Shown here piece after piece: positions 24,584 to 36,955 of a DNA stretch of 64,000 bases (the first letter of the stretch is position 1; every line of letters begins with the position of its first letter). Both the position numbers and the translations under genes were made by a program. Source of the DNA: Alligator mississippiensis (lineage: Eukaryota > Chordata > Crocodylia > Alligatoridae); contig NC_081824.1 in assembly GCF_030867095.1 (NCBI RefSeq), positions 51,494,882 through 51,558,881 on the forward strand, written 5' to 3'. Below the pieces are notes generated by a model. That model was given only the letters and a program-made list of their open reading frames with translations, was not told where the DNA came from and ran no database searches.

Positions 24584-25323
24584 AATCAACAAACTTATGG
24601 ACTGATAACATTGCATTTGATATCAAATTGCACATTTATCAACCTAATGTAGCTAAATGAAACAGATAGCAGAGGGCTGAAATAGTGGAGTTCTGTACTT
24701 GAGTTTCTCTTTCTCCAGCAGCACTAGGCAGATGGCCTTTTAATATTGTAGATCTGCTCACTTCTGGCTCCACCTCTCTATGATCATATATGGAAGCTGG
24801 AAAGAGACTGAAAGGACCAAAGCTCCCAAGGCAGAAGGTGCTGTGAAAAGTTCCCAGCAGATGAGTATGGAAGTTCCTGAAACTGAGGACTGGAGGATGC
24901 CAGGAAAGAGTGCCAAGGAGGCAGCAGGGCAAGGTCAGGGTTGGGATAGAGGAACTGGGAGGTTGGAGAGGAGAGGAGCAAAAAGCTGGGAGGGAAGTGG
25001 GGTGGAGGAGACTAGCAAGTGGGTCTTCTGTGATGAAGGCTAAATCTATAAAGACATTTTGGGTCCAATGTCCTATCTGCAATCTCACCACTATATTGCA
25101 CTTTGTACAAGAGGATGGCTGACTGTAACAGTCCAAGGAGAACTAGAGACCACACTGCAAGATTAAATCTGTGAATGAAGGTACATAAAGACAACAAATG
25201 AAGAAGGTAGGAGGAGAGGAGGAATTATGAGAGAGGGCTCCGAAATGATGAGATTTGAAAAACAGTAAATGTTGGAATCTTTATATTTGCCTTACAAATT
25301 TTGAACCTTGAGGTTTTCATCTT
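24584..25323. other. Unassigned stretch with a chance open frame
   Basis: A 165-codon frame on the minus strand (24639-25136) is rich in Ser, Leu and Pro and shows no recognisable domain. The complementary purine-rich strand explains the absence of stops. I do not support a gene here. Confidence 0.4.
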
Positions 25324-25331
25324 CTCTAGAA

Positions 25332-25497
25332 CAGTGGTTTTCAACTGGGGGTCTGCAGACTATGTCCAAGGGGTCCATGAAAGATGATTATAATCAATCA
25401 AAAGTATGTGAATACCCACACTTACAATTCAAAGGGTTCTGCACCTCCATTTGAAATTTTTTGGGGTCTACAAATGAAAAAAGGTTGAAAACCACTG
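25332..25497. mobile_element. hAT-type MITE (166 bp), intact ends
   Basis: Perfect 14-bp terminal inverted repeats CAGTGGTTTTCAAC and GTTGAAAACCACTG. The target duplication is a perfect 8-bp CTCTAGAA at 25324-25331 and 25498-25505. This is a complete non-autonomous element and the clearest insertion in the window. Confidence 0.92.
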
Positions 25498-25505
25498 CTC
25501 TAGAA

Positions 25506-26369
25506 TCATGAAATGAGAAACCTAGGGATTTGTTTTAATGAAAGCTTTAACTATAAGAATTCTACAGTCTCAGGAACTAAGGCTTTAAACAAAAACAAAA
25601 ATAGCACAAAATTTGAAATAAAAATTGTGGCAATGCTGAATACTAAAAACTTTAAATGCCAGCCTTAATAAAGGCACCAAATATGACCACCAGTTCTGTT
25701 CATTGGCAGAAGATACCCCAAATCAGTCCCTTTTTTAGATGACTACCTCTATTTGCAGCAATACAATATTTTAGTATAAAAAATTAGATTAATCTTTGAC
25801 TTCAGCACATCTGTTGAGATTAGGAAAAGTCCAATAGGGAAGAGAAGGAGTTTGCATGGTAACATTTTAGAAATACAATGTAGGAAAGAGAAAGAACTAT
25901 TTCTTGATTTATCATTCCTCATTGTCATTTTTTTAATGAAAATCTGCCACAAAGCTTAAAGGCTTCATTTTACAAAATCTGCAAAATTTGGTTTTCTCTT
26001 AAGACTTCATAACAAGTATGAGTTGCAGCACCTTAATTCTGAAGCAGAATTAATTTGTAGGCTCTACGTGGCAAAGGTTTTCTTTTACCCGCCTCGTTGT
26101 CTCAAACTTTCTGATCATCTTGCAGCTTGTTAACTGGCATTGAAAGGGCTGAGTGGGGAGTAATTAGTGCCAGGCTAACTATCTAACTGGAAATGTAACC
26201 AAGCTACCACTAAAAATAGCTGCTTGGCAAACAACACTACTGACTAGTGAGCACCATTCTTTAGAAGCCTGCACCCTAAACATTTTCTGGCAGCAAGAAA
26301 TTCTTCAAAGTTAGATATTTGGAAAGTGGGAACAATGTTTCCAACATGTCAGATTATGAGGATGATGGA
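25506..26369. other. AT-rich intergenic stretch, nothing recognised
   Basis: No coding similarity, RNA gene or transposon end could be supported. Confidence 0.5.
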
Positions 26370-26880
26370 CAACTATGAAGTTGAAATCCTGAGCATAAAT
26401 GAGGGAAGACTGCCAGGTGGCAGTGAGGAGTGTGTCAAGCAAGAAAAGAAATAACTCGAAGAGGAGAATAAATAAAGCATGGCAATGCAGCAGCAGAACA
26501 AGTAGGGTACTGTACGGATTTGAGAGAACAGCAGCAATGAGCTTTCAGAAGTAGTGGTGCTCATTATGACAGACTTTGCAGAAAAATCACTCACTAGCTG
26601 GGAACCTATCAAACAAAGCATCAGTCAGGCTGTGCTATAATCTGACAAAAGACCTTTATGATAAGGACAAAACTGTGTTCTACAATTGTTACCAAAATGT
26701 GTTAGACAGAATATTAAAATGTGATTTGGGGTAACTTCAGCATTAAAGACAGACGTGACAATCAAGAAGTGGAAGGATTAAAGGGAAAGCATGGGCTGGG
26801 AATCATTCATCAGAATGGTCTGAGATATGCTGGATTGAGCTTGGTGTTTGACCCCATCCTTGCAAATACCTTGCACCTTG
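26370..26880 (+). pseudogene. AP-endonuclease domain fragment of an APE-type LINE
   Basis: In shifting frames the DNA gives EVEILSINEGRLPGG (compare the usual ILGISE-x-RW), then MTDFAEKSLTSWEPI, then after 26700 DNQEVEGLKGKHGLG and NGLRYAGLSLVFD, in the order expected for a LINE endonuclease (GDFNA region degraded to GNFSI). Several frameshifts and stops. It differs from CR1 and from the LINE at 9960 and is closest by eye to RTE-like elements. Confidence 0.6.
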
Positions 26881-27098
26881 TTATGGATCCTGTTATGCTT
26901 TGGGGGTTTGCAGTATCTCGAATATTTGCTTGTGCATTATTGTACTGATATGGCATATGTGGTCTCATTGGAAAGTCAGTTTTCTTTTATCTATTTATAC
27001 TACTGTTATCACTATATAGATTATGTTGTGTTGTCTGTTTATGCCTTTATAGTTTTGTTCATGGTTTGACCAAGAAAACAGAGTGAATGGAGGTGCTG

Positions 27099-27444
27099 GA
27101 CATGGGTGACTGGTGCCACCTTAGTCAGGGGGGGCACATGCCCCCCCCCCAGTGACCAGTCATCGACAGGAAGGGGGGGACCCCCATGGCCAGTCTCACC
27201 AACCTGGGGGGAGTCCCCCCCGCAGCCAATTGCACCGACTGGGAAATGGCTGCGGCGCTCCTGGAAGTGGCCACGGTGCTTCATACGGTGGTCCCACTCC
27301 CCGGCAGGTGCTTGCAGGGTAGGCACCAGCACTCCCGCCTGCCTCCCCTGCCTGTCACCTAAGTGGGGAGCGTAGCTTGTCAGGGAGTCCACCAGTGCTT
27401 TCGGGGTGCACATGCACCCCCGTGCACCCTCTACGTGTTGCCAA
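27099..27444. mobile_element. GC-rich non-autonomous DNA transposon
   Basis: It starts near GGGTGACTGGTGCC and ends with GTGCACCCTCTACGTGTTGCC. The flanks are AGGTGCTG (27091-27098) and TGGTGCTG (27445-27452), an 8-bp duplication with one mismatch. The right end matches the repeat at 36660-36955, and the left end matches 39589. Runs of C and G near 27128-27150 and 27170-27220 are characteristic. No transposase. Confidence 0.6.
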
Positions 27445-27452
27445 TGGTGCTG

Positions 27453-28295
27453 CATTTCTAGGGCAAGAAGAATTTCATTCCCAGACACAGGTAGAAGGGC
27501 TTGTACCCTGAGGTATTGTCTGCCTGTAATGGAGAAATCACCTCCTTTATAGCAAAAGCATTTGAGCGGAATGGCTCATCCAGCCAAAGGAATTGGCCAG
27601 GTACCTTGGGCAGACCAGAGCTTTCTACAGAGTTCTGGTGACAGCTGAAATGCTGGTGGGGGTGGCTGATTGGAAGGTGTTAGGCAGGAAGGGTCAGGGA
27701 AACCCCAGCAGTCAGGGCTGGCAGAAATCAGCAGGAAAGCTGATTTCTAGTGAAGCCGGCAAGGCTCTCAGGAAGGCTAAGGTAGATGAAAGGGTGAAGA
27801 ACTTTTTTCCTTTTGCTTTTCTGTCTCCAAATCTGTAATCCATTTTGCTTGTTTAAATCTCATATTTTTTTTGCCTCCTGTGGGCTAAGATCAAGACAAC
27901 CCCCACAGTTGTATCTCGCATACTACTATCTGTAACTGAGCGTGTGCTTTTTATAAACCACATCCAAACCCAAATGCGGTATCATTGTGTGAGGTCTCCG
28001 ATATATTCCTGACTTAATAAGCATTGTGTTTCCCCTGCCCACACCACCACCCATTTCTCCCCTTCCCACCCCATCACCCCTGGGCTTAGTTGGCTGCATG
28101 CTTGATATATAACTTAGTTATGTTCCCACCCCTACCCCAATCGTTTACTATGTAGACCCTTGTTTGGGTCCTCTGTATTTACTCGTACATTGAACCTTGT
28201 AACTTAAAGTTTAATATTTTCTAATAAAGTAAATCTGTTTGTTGTTTGGCTCCTCATTGATTACCTGTGGAGTGATTTCTAGGTGAGTGATATTC
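27453..28295 (+). repeat. Possible LTR with TATA box and polyadenylation signal
   Basis: A TATATAA-like motif (about 28106) is followed about 115 bases later by AATAAA (28223-28228) and a GT/T-rich stretch, the spacing of a retroviral LTR U3-R-U5. The right end runs into the CR1 at 28296. No left terminus or target duplication is identified, so only the right part is suggestive. Confidence 0.35.
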
Positions 28296-29690
28296 TATAG
28301 ATTCATAGATTCTAGAGTTCGAAGGGACCCAATGGATCATTGTGTCTGACCCCCTGCCCCTGGCAGGGAAGAGGACTGAGGTCAGATGACCCCAGCCAGG
28401 TGACTGTCAAGCCTCCTTTTGAAGACCTCCAAGTTAGGTGATAGCACCACTTCTCTTGGAAGCTCATTCTAGACTCTGGCCACCCTTATTGTAAAAAATT
28501 TCTTCCTAATGTCTAACCTAAATCTACTCTCCACTAGTTTGCACCCATTATTCCTATTTACTCCCTGGGGTGCTCTGGTAAACAGTGCACCCCCAATTCC
28601 CTGCTGTCCTCCCCTGATAAATTTTTAGGTGGCTACAAGGTCACCCCTCAGCGGTCTTTTGTATAGGCTGAAGAGATCCAGATCTCTCAAGCTTTCCTCA
28701 TAGGGTCTTTCATAGAGACCACTAATTATGCGAGTGGCCCTCCTCTGAACCCTCTCCAGATTCTCCGTGTCCCTCTTGAAGTGTGGTGCTCAAAACTGGA
28801 CACAGTACTCCAACTGCGGCCTGACTAATGCCATATATAGGGGGAACATCACCTCCCTCGATCCGTTGGTTATGCATCTGCTAATACATGACAAGGTGAA
28901 ATTGGCTTTGTTGATGGCTTTGTTATACTGCCGGCTCATGTTCATCTTGAAGTCAACTATGACTCCAAGATCTCTCTTAGCCTCTGAACTGCTGAGGAGG
29001 ACATCCTCCAACCTGTAGGTGTGCTGGGGATTCCTCCTTCCTAGGTGGAGTACCTTGCATTTATCTTTGTTGAATTGCATCCTATTACATTCTGCCCATT
29101 GATCTAACCTGTCCAGGTCAGCTTGTATCTGCTCCCTGACCTTGGTGTATTAACTTTGCCCCATAATTTGGTATCATCCGCGAACTTGGAGAGCGTGCTT
29201 ACCACATCCTCATCCAAATTGCTAAAGATATTAAATAACACCGGCCCAAGAACCGAACCCTGCGAGACCCCACTGCCCACCTCTTTCCAGACATAGAATG
29301 ACCTGTCACCACCAATCTCTAGGTGCAGTCCCTAAACCAGTTGGCCACCCACCTGACTGTGTAGGTGTCCACTCCACAGCCCGTTAGCTTCCCTATGAGA
29401 CTAGGATGCGAAACTGTCACAGACCTTCCTAAAATCCAGGTAGATGACATCGGCCTCAGCTCCTGCATCAAGGCAGTGTGTGACCTGGTCATAAAAGGCT
29501 ATAAGGTTTGTCAGCCAGGATCTACCTGTGATGAACCCGTGCTGGTTTCCTTTCAGCATCGTTTCTCCTGCTGGGCCTTCACAAATACACTCTTTGATGA
29601 TTTTTTCTAGTATTTTCCCAGGGATAGAGGTAAGACTGACTGGCCTAAAGTTACCTGGCTCCTCCCTTCTCCCCTTCTTAAAAAGGGGTC
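28296..29690 (-). mobile_element. CR1 LINE, 5' truncated
   Basis: The 3' end lies at the left: ATAGATTCATAGATTCTAGA then a CGAAGGGACC motif. 28790-29080 encodes MQFNKDKCKVLHLGRRNPQH and LYMALVRPQLEYCVQF. RT core sequence continues in broken frames to about 29690, where CR1 similarity stops. Several frameshifts; inactive. Confidence 0.9.
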
Positions 29691-30399
29691 CAGGGTGGCC
29701 CTCTCCACAGAGGGGGAATTGAAATTTCTTTCTTGACCCAACAGATGGCTACCTGGGGTTGGCTGAGATTCCACTGCAGGGTCCAGTGTAAGAGCAGTGG
29801 GACTGAGGTGTACTGGGGGCAAGGAGGTATCCCAGTGCAACCTTGGTTTGTTCCTTGGGGCAAGCAGCAGCACAAGGGGGAAGAAACTCATGGCTCTGGG
29901 GCCCTTGTAGTGAGGTTTCTGACACCCTGCATGAAGATGGACACACAAAAATGTGGAATTCACCAGATGGTAAAACAAACAGGCCACGTCTGAATCAATT
30001 TGAGATTCAGGTCATCTATCTAAAGTGCCAGGGCTTACCAAGCGAAAGATGTCAGTAGCAACCAAAATTTGTGTTTTGACAAACAAACAAACAAAAAATA
30101 CCAATGTCTGAGAGATTATTTTTAAACCAAAGTTGACAAAGAAAGTCAACAGGACAAACCTGTGGAAGGGGCAAGAGGGAAGAGAAAAGTACTGTGACAA
30201 CTAAGAAATAGGAGAAATCTGTGTTTTGTATCTGAAGAAAAATGGGCAGTTCTCAAACAGAACATTCTTCAAGCTGCAACATTCACAGCTGAATATCAGT
30301 GTGGACAGGCCAAGAACTGAATAAGCCAAGAGATGAGGTGCCTCCCTCCTTTGCTGAGGAGGAAAGAAAAAGCACTGAAAATAAAATTTTGGTTGTTAG
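29691..30399. other. Unassigned stretch
   Basis: A moderately GC-rich part (29700-29950) precedes an AAAC-type microsatellite near 30080. No supported gene. It may be residual LINE sequence linked to the next entry. Confidence 0.35.
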
Positions 30400-30990
30400 C
30401 ACCAGTGAAATACTGGAAAAAGCAAAGGAGGAGTACAAGAAGGCAGATGGAGTAGTGAAGGAATGATAAAAAGAAAGAGGTTGTAAACCTGATACTTAAA
30501 TCTAAGCTCCAGCTGCTGCTATGGTAGGAAACCATGGAGCTGTTTACCAAGTGACAGAAGCCCAGAATGGAAATTTCCAAACAGGAAATGCACCAATCAG
30601 AAGCAAAAATAGAAGAATTCTTACCACTAAAGTGGAATAGGAAAGAAAAAATCAGGGCATTTCAGCCTCACCAGCTTTGATGGAAATTATGAACCAGAAT
30701 ATCTCTGATTTAGTCTATAACATGTAAATCTACCCTGCCTTTTGTCAGCATATCTTGACGTTAACCCTGGTCCTAGAGATGTAAGTACAGGTTGCAATCA
30801 AGAAGCTGAAAAACAACAAAGCAGTGAGAGACAAATAGCAGCAGAAGACTAAAGTACTTTACATTACATCCCCAGTGAAAATGAAGGAACTGCATGATAA
30901 AGTCTGGACAAAAGAGTCCCTTTCTGGACAGCTGAAACAATACCAGAAAAGGAGATCTGCGAGGGAGGAAGATGAAGAGTCACATTAATC
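30400..30990 (+). pseudogene. LINE reverse-transcriptase N-terminal fragment
   Basis: Frames give LEKAKEEYKKADGVVKE, then AIKKLKNNKA at about 30800, the usual AI-x-x-LKN-x-KA block at the start of LINE reverse transcriptases, followed by KELHDKVWTKES. Stops and frameshifts are frequent. Same strand and similar decay as the endonuclease fragment at 26370, so both may be one old LINE split by later insertions. Confidence 0.5.
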
Positions 30991-31029
30991 TCAGTGATAG
31001 GGAACATTTTCTATGGTTCACCTCGGTAG

Positions 31030-32191
31030 CATAGATTCATAGATGTTAGGGTCGGAAGGGACCTCAATAGATCATCGAGTCCGACCCCCTGCATAAGCAG
31101 GAAAGAGTGCTGGGTCTAGATGACCCCAGCTAGATGCTCATCTAACCTCCTCTTGAAGACCCCCAGGGTAGGGGAGAGCACCACCTCCCTTGGGAGCCCG
31201 TTCCAGACCTTGGCCACTCGAACTGTAAAGAAGTTCTTCCTAATGTCCAATCTAAATCTGCTCTCTGCTAGCTTATGGCCATTATTTCTTGTAACCCCCG
31301 GGGGCGCCTTGGTGAATAAATACTCACCAATACCCTTCTGTGCCCCCGTGATGAACTGATAGGCGGCCACAAGGTCGCCTCTCAACCTTCTCTTGCGGAG
31401 GCTGAAAAGATCCAGTTTCTCTAGTCTCTCCTCGTAGGGCTTGGTCTGCAGGCCCTTAACCATACGAGTGGCCCTTCTCTGGACCCTCTCCAGGTTATCC
31501 ACATCCCTCTTGAATTGCGGCACCCAGAATTGCATGCAGTACTCCAACTGCGGTCTGACCAGCGCCCGATAGAGGGGAAGTATCACCTCCTTGGACCTAT
31601 TCATCATGCATCTGCTGATGCACGATAAAGTGCCATTGGCTTTTTTGATGGCTTTGTCACACTGCCGACTCATGTTCATCTTGGAGTCCACTAGGACTCC
31701 AAGATCCCTTTCCACTTCCGTGCCACCCAGCAGGTCATTCCCTAGGCTGTAGGTGTGCTGGACATTTTTCCTCCCTAGGTGCAGCACTTTGCATTTCTCC
31801 TTGTTGAACTGCATCCTGTTGTTTTCTGCCCACTTGTCCAACCTGTCCAGGTCTGCTTGCAGCTGTTCCCTGCCCTCCGGCGTGTCCACTTCTCCCCATA
31901 GCTTTGTGTCATCTGCAAACTTGGACAGAGTACATTTGACTCCCTCGTCCAAGTCACTGATGAAGACATTAAAGAGTATTGGTCCAAGGACTGAACCCTG
32001 CGGGACCCCACTGCCCACACCCTTCCAGGTCAAAACCGACCCATCCGCCACGACTCTCTGGGTGCGACCCTCCAGCCAATTCGCCACCCACTGGACTGTG
32101 TAGTCATCCACATCACAGCCTCTTAACTTGTTCACCAGTATGGGGTGGGATACCGTATCAAAGGCCTTTCTGAAGTCTAAGTATACGACAT
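31030..32191 (-). mobile_element. Young CR1 LINE copy with open RT frame
   Basis: The minus strand carries one uninterrupted frame from the truncation point at about 32190 to a stop at 31116-31118. It includes RT motif A ([13 protein letters not shown]), the [14 protein letters not shown] block, the catalytic [10 protein letters not shown], then NRMQFNKEKCKVLHLGRKN and the C-terminal end ESRFRLDIRKNFF. The first ATG of this frame gives 339 codons (31116-32135). 5' truncation right before motif A removes the endonuclease and RT fingers, so it cannot move. The 3' end keeps a clean CATAGATTCATAGATG tail. It is the least decayed CR1 here. Confidence 0.95.
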
Positions 32192-34824
32192 GAACAGATG
32201 CTAAGATGAAGTGTGTTTATGTAGGGCCTATGAAGACTGATCTGTTCCTTGCTCCTTTTCCCTTACAGCTCCTAACCATTTACAGGTTTAGGAAATCCTA
32301 ATTTTGGAGGTTGCAGTCCTACTACTGTGTTTTAATATCCTGTGATTGACCTATCCTGTATTAATTTGCCTAATCCTGTCTTGAATTTGGTTGAATTGTC
32401 AGACTACAAAATCTTGTGGCAATGAGTTCCACAAGCTAATGACATGCTGTGTATATGTGTGTGGACTTGGAGGTGGGGGTGGAATAACACTTTCTTTGTG
32501 TTTAGTTTTAAACTTCCTTCCTAATTGAATTTAATTTCCCTTATTTCTGTTATGGTGAAAGATGGTAAACAGTTATTATAGACCTCCTTTGTCATCTTTT
32601 CTCTAAGTTGAAGTCCTAGTTTATTTAGTCTTTCCTTTGGGGAAAGTCTCATGATCATTGTTTTTGCTCTTTTTGTACCTTTCCAAAAGGATACATTAGA
32701 ACTAGGAAGTAGGGGGAACAGTATTCAAAGTTGGATGTATCATGGATTCAGGCTCTAGAGATTCTGCATAGGAGCCAGTAACCCTAAGGCAGACACTATT
32801 TTATTAATATCTCAGCATCAGACATATATGTCATATGTTTTTTGGAACTGGGCATAATATTCTTTAGATCTCAGTTGTGTGACAGCTGGTGGGAAGCCCC
32901 TGGGTCTCAGACAGCGGTCTCAGGCCTGCCCTCAGATCAGGCAGAAGGCAGCCATGGGTCCCAAACCAAGACATTGGGCTGTACCGTACTTGCTCCTGGG
33001 GATTGGCTAAAGAGTGACCGTGTCCCCAGATGCAGGGGCAGCCCTCTACCTGATCCTGATGACATGGCTTACCTGAAGTTGCCACCTTTCCAGCCTTGCC
33101 CCACAGCCCTGCATCTGGCTGTAGGTCAAAGTGCTGCGGCACAGAAAGCCTGTTGGCTCCCCACACCCTGCCATGTTTTCAGCCTTGCCTTGTACCCTGT
33201 ATGTGTCTCCTTGGCTCTTTTAAAAGCCTTGCCCTGCAGCTTGCATGCAGGGTCCAGGGCAAAGCTAGAAAGGTGCCTGCAGCTATATACGAGGCTGCAA
33301 GCAAGACTGAACACGCCACGTTTCCAATTAAAGTGCCCTACAAACCCACCACAAATATGCTCCACATGAAGGGCCCTACTACAAGTTCAAATTAAAGCTG
33401 GGTAGAAACTAGCTACAGAGTTACACATTCTCAAGCATTAACTTTATAGTTGGTTGGCTCTTTGTGTAGCTGGATAGTCATTTTTAGCATGTTATCATTA
33501 CTTTGCATGTGTAACGGGTCTAAGTGTATTGTGCAGTTAAACAGTTAAGCATGTAATATTTATAATACGTAGCCGGGTCTAAATGTCTCACATTTTTATG
33601 GTACAATAAATTTGTTGAATGTGTAGCATGTTACAATTTGGTGTGTGATAAATGTAACATCTACCAAGGGCCTAAGCAGTATCAAAGAATGCACAGAATG
33701 ACAGACTTCTTTATCTCTTCTTTCATTGATTTTTAAAAGGCATTAGACAACCTGCACAGACATACATAGTTGAACATCCTTCAGTCCTGTGGAATCCTAA
33801 CTGAAGTTATCAACATCATCAAGGTCTTCTGCAGGGATAAAATATTTTGTAAGGACCAATTACCAGAAACTAGAGCAGTTCAAAAAAGATGTGAAACTGA
33901 GCTATGTTTTCTCTTTGCTGCTATCAAATATTACTGTAGACTGGATAACTGTAGACTGGATAACGAAGCCAACACAAACACAGGCAGTAGTATGGGTAAG
34001 TGGTAAGTGTCTAGAACAGCAACTTAAGGCCTGGGGGTCAAATCTGGTTCACCAAGCAATTCCATTCAGCCTGCAAAGCTAGGACACTAACAGCAGTGTG
34101 GTGGTAGTAGGGAAGTGGTGGCATATGAGGCTGTAGACTGTCTGCAAGTCAGAAGCTTCAGGATATCCTTGTTTTGACTCAGTACCACTCCGGACATTTG
34201 AATGAAGCAGTAAGTTAAGCGTGTGGTAAGGTAAGACTGATATTGTAGTGGTGATGGCCCAAAAATTTTGTGAGGTCTTTTGCTTCTCACATAGAAGGTC
34301 TTGCATTCAGAAGCTTGTCTAACTTCATCTCAGCTACATAGTTGGTCCAGTAAATGATATCACCCTAACAAATCCTCGTCTCTTGCACGAAGTAAGCAAA
34401 GGTATGTGGCAAAATATATTTGGGGTGGAACTTTGCCTGAAACATCATGAGACTGTCTAGTTTGACCATTTCCCCAACCTTCACTGGCCTCCGAGAACAA
34501 TGCAGAGCTAGTAACTTGTTGAGACACATCACAGGTAGTCAGCTCTTCCTGTCAACCTCAGCTGGTAGTGTTGTGCATTATGACAGTAACAGCAATGGTT
34601 AGCTGTGGGCTTGGCAACAACATATGCAACACACATTAGATTACTTGAGTAGAGGTATGTAAAATGAGCATTAACGCCTCTTTGTTTAAAAATACAATAT
34701 TTAGGTAAGCTTAAGCTAATATATGTATTGCTCCCAAAGCACCAATACCTGTTAAACAACATTTCATTCTCAAAGATAAAATTCAGAAAGAGAAATTCCC
34801 TGAGCAATGGAATGCCCCCATGTT
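32192..34824. other. Intergenic stretch with minor repeats
   Basis: A GC-rich block (32870-33380) has chance frames on both strands without domains. An imperfect inverted repeat spans about 33575-33676 (GGGTCTAAATG... and ...CATCTACCAAGGGCC), possibly a short MITE. Near 34013, CAGCAACTTAAGGCCTGGGG resembles a hAT end but no partner was found. No gene. Confidence 0.4.
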
Positions 34825-36085
34825 CATAGAATCATAGAAGTAGGGTCAGAAGGGACCTTGTAGATCTTCAAGTCCAACCCCTGCCTGGGCAGGAGGAAAC
34901 TGGGCTCAGGTGACCCCAGCCAGGTAGGCATCGAGCCGCTTCTTAAAGACCCCCAGGGTAGGAGCCAGCACCACTTCCCTTGGAAGTTGGTTCCAGATCC
35001 TAGCCGCCCTGTGAAGTAGTTCCTACAGATGTCTAATCTAAACCTACTCTCCAACAACTTGTGGCCGTTATTCCTTGTTATCCCGGGGGGCGCTAAAGGA
35101 AACAAGGTCTCCCCCAAACCCTTCTGGTCACCCCTAGTGAGTTTATAGACAGTCACCAGGTCCCCCCTCAGCCTTCTCTTGTGAAGGCTGAACAGGTTCA
35201 GGTCCCATAGCCTCTTATTGTAGGGTCTGCCCTGCTGTCCCCAGATCATGCGGGTGGCCCTCCTCTGGACCCTCTCAATGTTGTCCACATCCCTCTTGAA
35301 GTGGGGTGCCCAGAACTGGACACAGTACTCCAGCTGTGGCCTGACCAGTGTCGCGTAGAGTGGGAGGATCACCTCCTTGGACCTACTTGAGATGCACCTG
35401 TGGATGCACGATAGGGTTCGGTTAGCCCTGCAGACCGTGACCTCGCATTGTCGGCCCATGTTCATCTTGGAGTCAATGATGACTCCAAGATCCCTTTCCG
35501 CCTCCGTGATCTCAAGAAGGGAGTTTACTATCTTATAAGTGTGTTGCCGGTTACTACTGCCCAAGTGCAGCACCCTGCACTTGTCCATATTGAAACACAT
35601 CCTGTTTTTGTTAGCTCACCCTTGCAACCTATCCAGGTCTTTCTGCAGTCTTTCCCTCCCTACTAGTGTGCCCACCTCACCCCAAATTTTGGTATCATCA
35701 GCAAATTTGAACAGGTTGCTTTTCACCCCATCATCCAAATCGCTGATAAAGAAATTGAACAGTGCGGGCCCAAGGACCGAGCCCTGGGGGACTCCGCTGC
35801 CCACTTCCCCCCAGGTCAAATATGACCCGTCCACCACCACCCTCTGAGTATGACCCTTTTGCCAATTAGCAATCCATCTGACCATGTAGACCTTGATGCC
35901 ACAGTCGCCTAGTTTTTTAATGAGGATGGGGTGAGAGACAGTGTCAAAGGCCTTGCTGAAGTCCAGAAAGACTACATCCACGGCGACACCTGAATCACAA
36001 TGCTTTTGTGACCTGATCGTAAAAGGCAGTCAGGTTGGTCTGACATGACCTGTCCCTAATGAAACCGTGCTGGTTGCCCCTGAGT
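34825..36085 (-). mobile_element. CR1 LINE, 5' truncated, frameshifted
   Basis: The 3' end ATAGAATCATAGAAGTAGGG lies at 34827. Two frames hold most of the RT: 35616-35981 ([40 protein letters not shown]) and 34824-35600 (MCFNMDKCRVLHLGSSN, LYATLVRPQLEYCVQFW). They are separated by a frameshift near 35605. A second small deletion near 35010 alters the C-terminus. Inactive but fairly young. Confidence 0.92.
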
Positions 36086-36659
36086 TCAATGCATGGACCT
36101 GTTAATAGGTTCTGACACTGCAACCCTTTCAAAATAAAGAGAACGTATTTAAAAAAAAAATATATATATTCTAGAACTGGTTTGTATTCTTAGATTTTAT
36201 AATGAAAAATATAATTTCTGACACTGCTGGAGTGAGAAGCGAGATAAGATACTGACTTCAAAAGTTTTCCAGCCTCATTTATTTACGAATCAGAACATTA
36301 AACAAAAATCACCCTTTAGTATTTGAACGAGAGCAGTTTGTGGCTACACTGTCATGTGCACAGAACTGAGAGTTGCTTTACAGTTTATCTACTGGCCATC
36401 AGGCTCCTGGTCCTGGTTTCCAGAGCTAGCGCATTCAGATATACAAATTGTCTTTGGAGCATGCAAAGGTTGCCATGCTCTGTGAACGTGGTTCAGGCTG
36501 CAGCTCTGGCTTTCCATGCACCCCTTCCTTGATCATTTGCTGTGTTAAGGAAGCTGGTTAAAGTGAGGTGTGACAGAGAAGTGTAGAAAGCAGGTGCTGG
36601 GAAAGGAGCAGGAGAGGACCCAGCAGTTCACACGTGCAGTGCATCCAACATTTATTATT
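36086..36659. other. AT-rich spacer, nothing recognised
   Basis: Includes a poly-A/(TA)n patch near 36150-36170. No coding or repeat family is supported. Confidence 0.45.
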
Positions 36660-36955
36660 TTAGAGATTGTGGGCCATGAACGACATGTGCCCTCCCAAGG
36701 CTGGGCTGGGGGGGGGTGCACAGTGACCACCTGCAGGTGGTGGCAATGGTGGGGGCGTGGTGGTGGCGAGCAGGGAGCTCCCACAGGCAGCCACAGCAGC
36801 ATCGATGGCGGGCGGGGGGGCAGCACAGTGGTCAGTGACGCTGCCGCCAGCAGCATCGGTGGCAGTGATCAGCAAGCACCCACAGATGTCGGCGGCGGTG
36901 CACCACCAATCTCAGGGGTGTACATGCACCCTCTATGCATTGCCAATGTTGTTGG
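36660..36955. repeat. GC-rich repeat related to 27099-27444
   Basis: The right end (GTGTACATGCACCCTCTATG then CATTGCC) is nearly the same as that of the element at 27099. The interior has GGTGGTGGCAATGG and CGGCGGTG expansions. The left boundary is uncertain and no target duplication was found. Confidence 0.5.

Noticed and set aside
24639..25136. 165-codon minus-strand frame
   Set aside because: Low-complexity Ser/Leu/Pro composition, complement of a purine-rich strand, no domain, no splice or start context; most likely chance.
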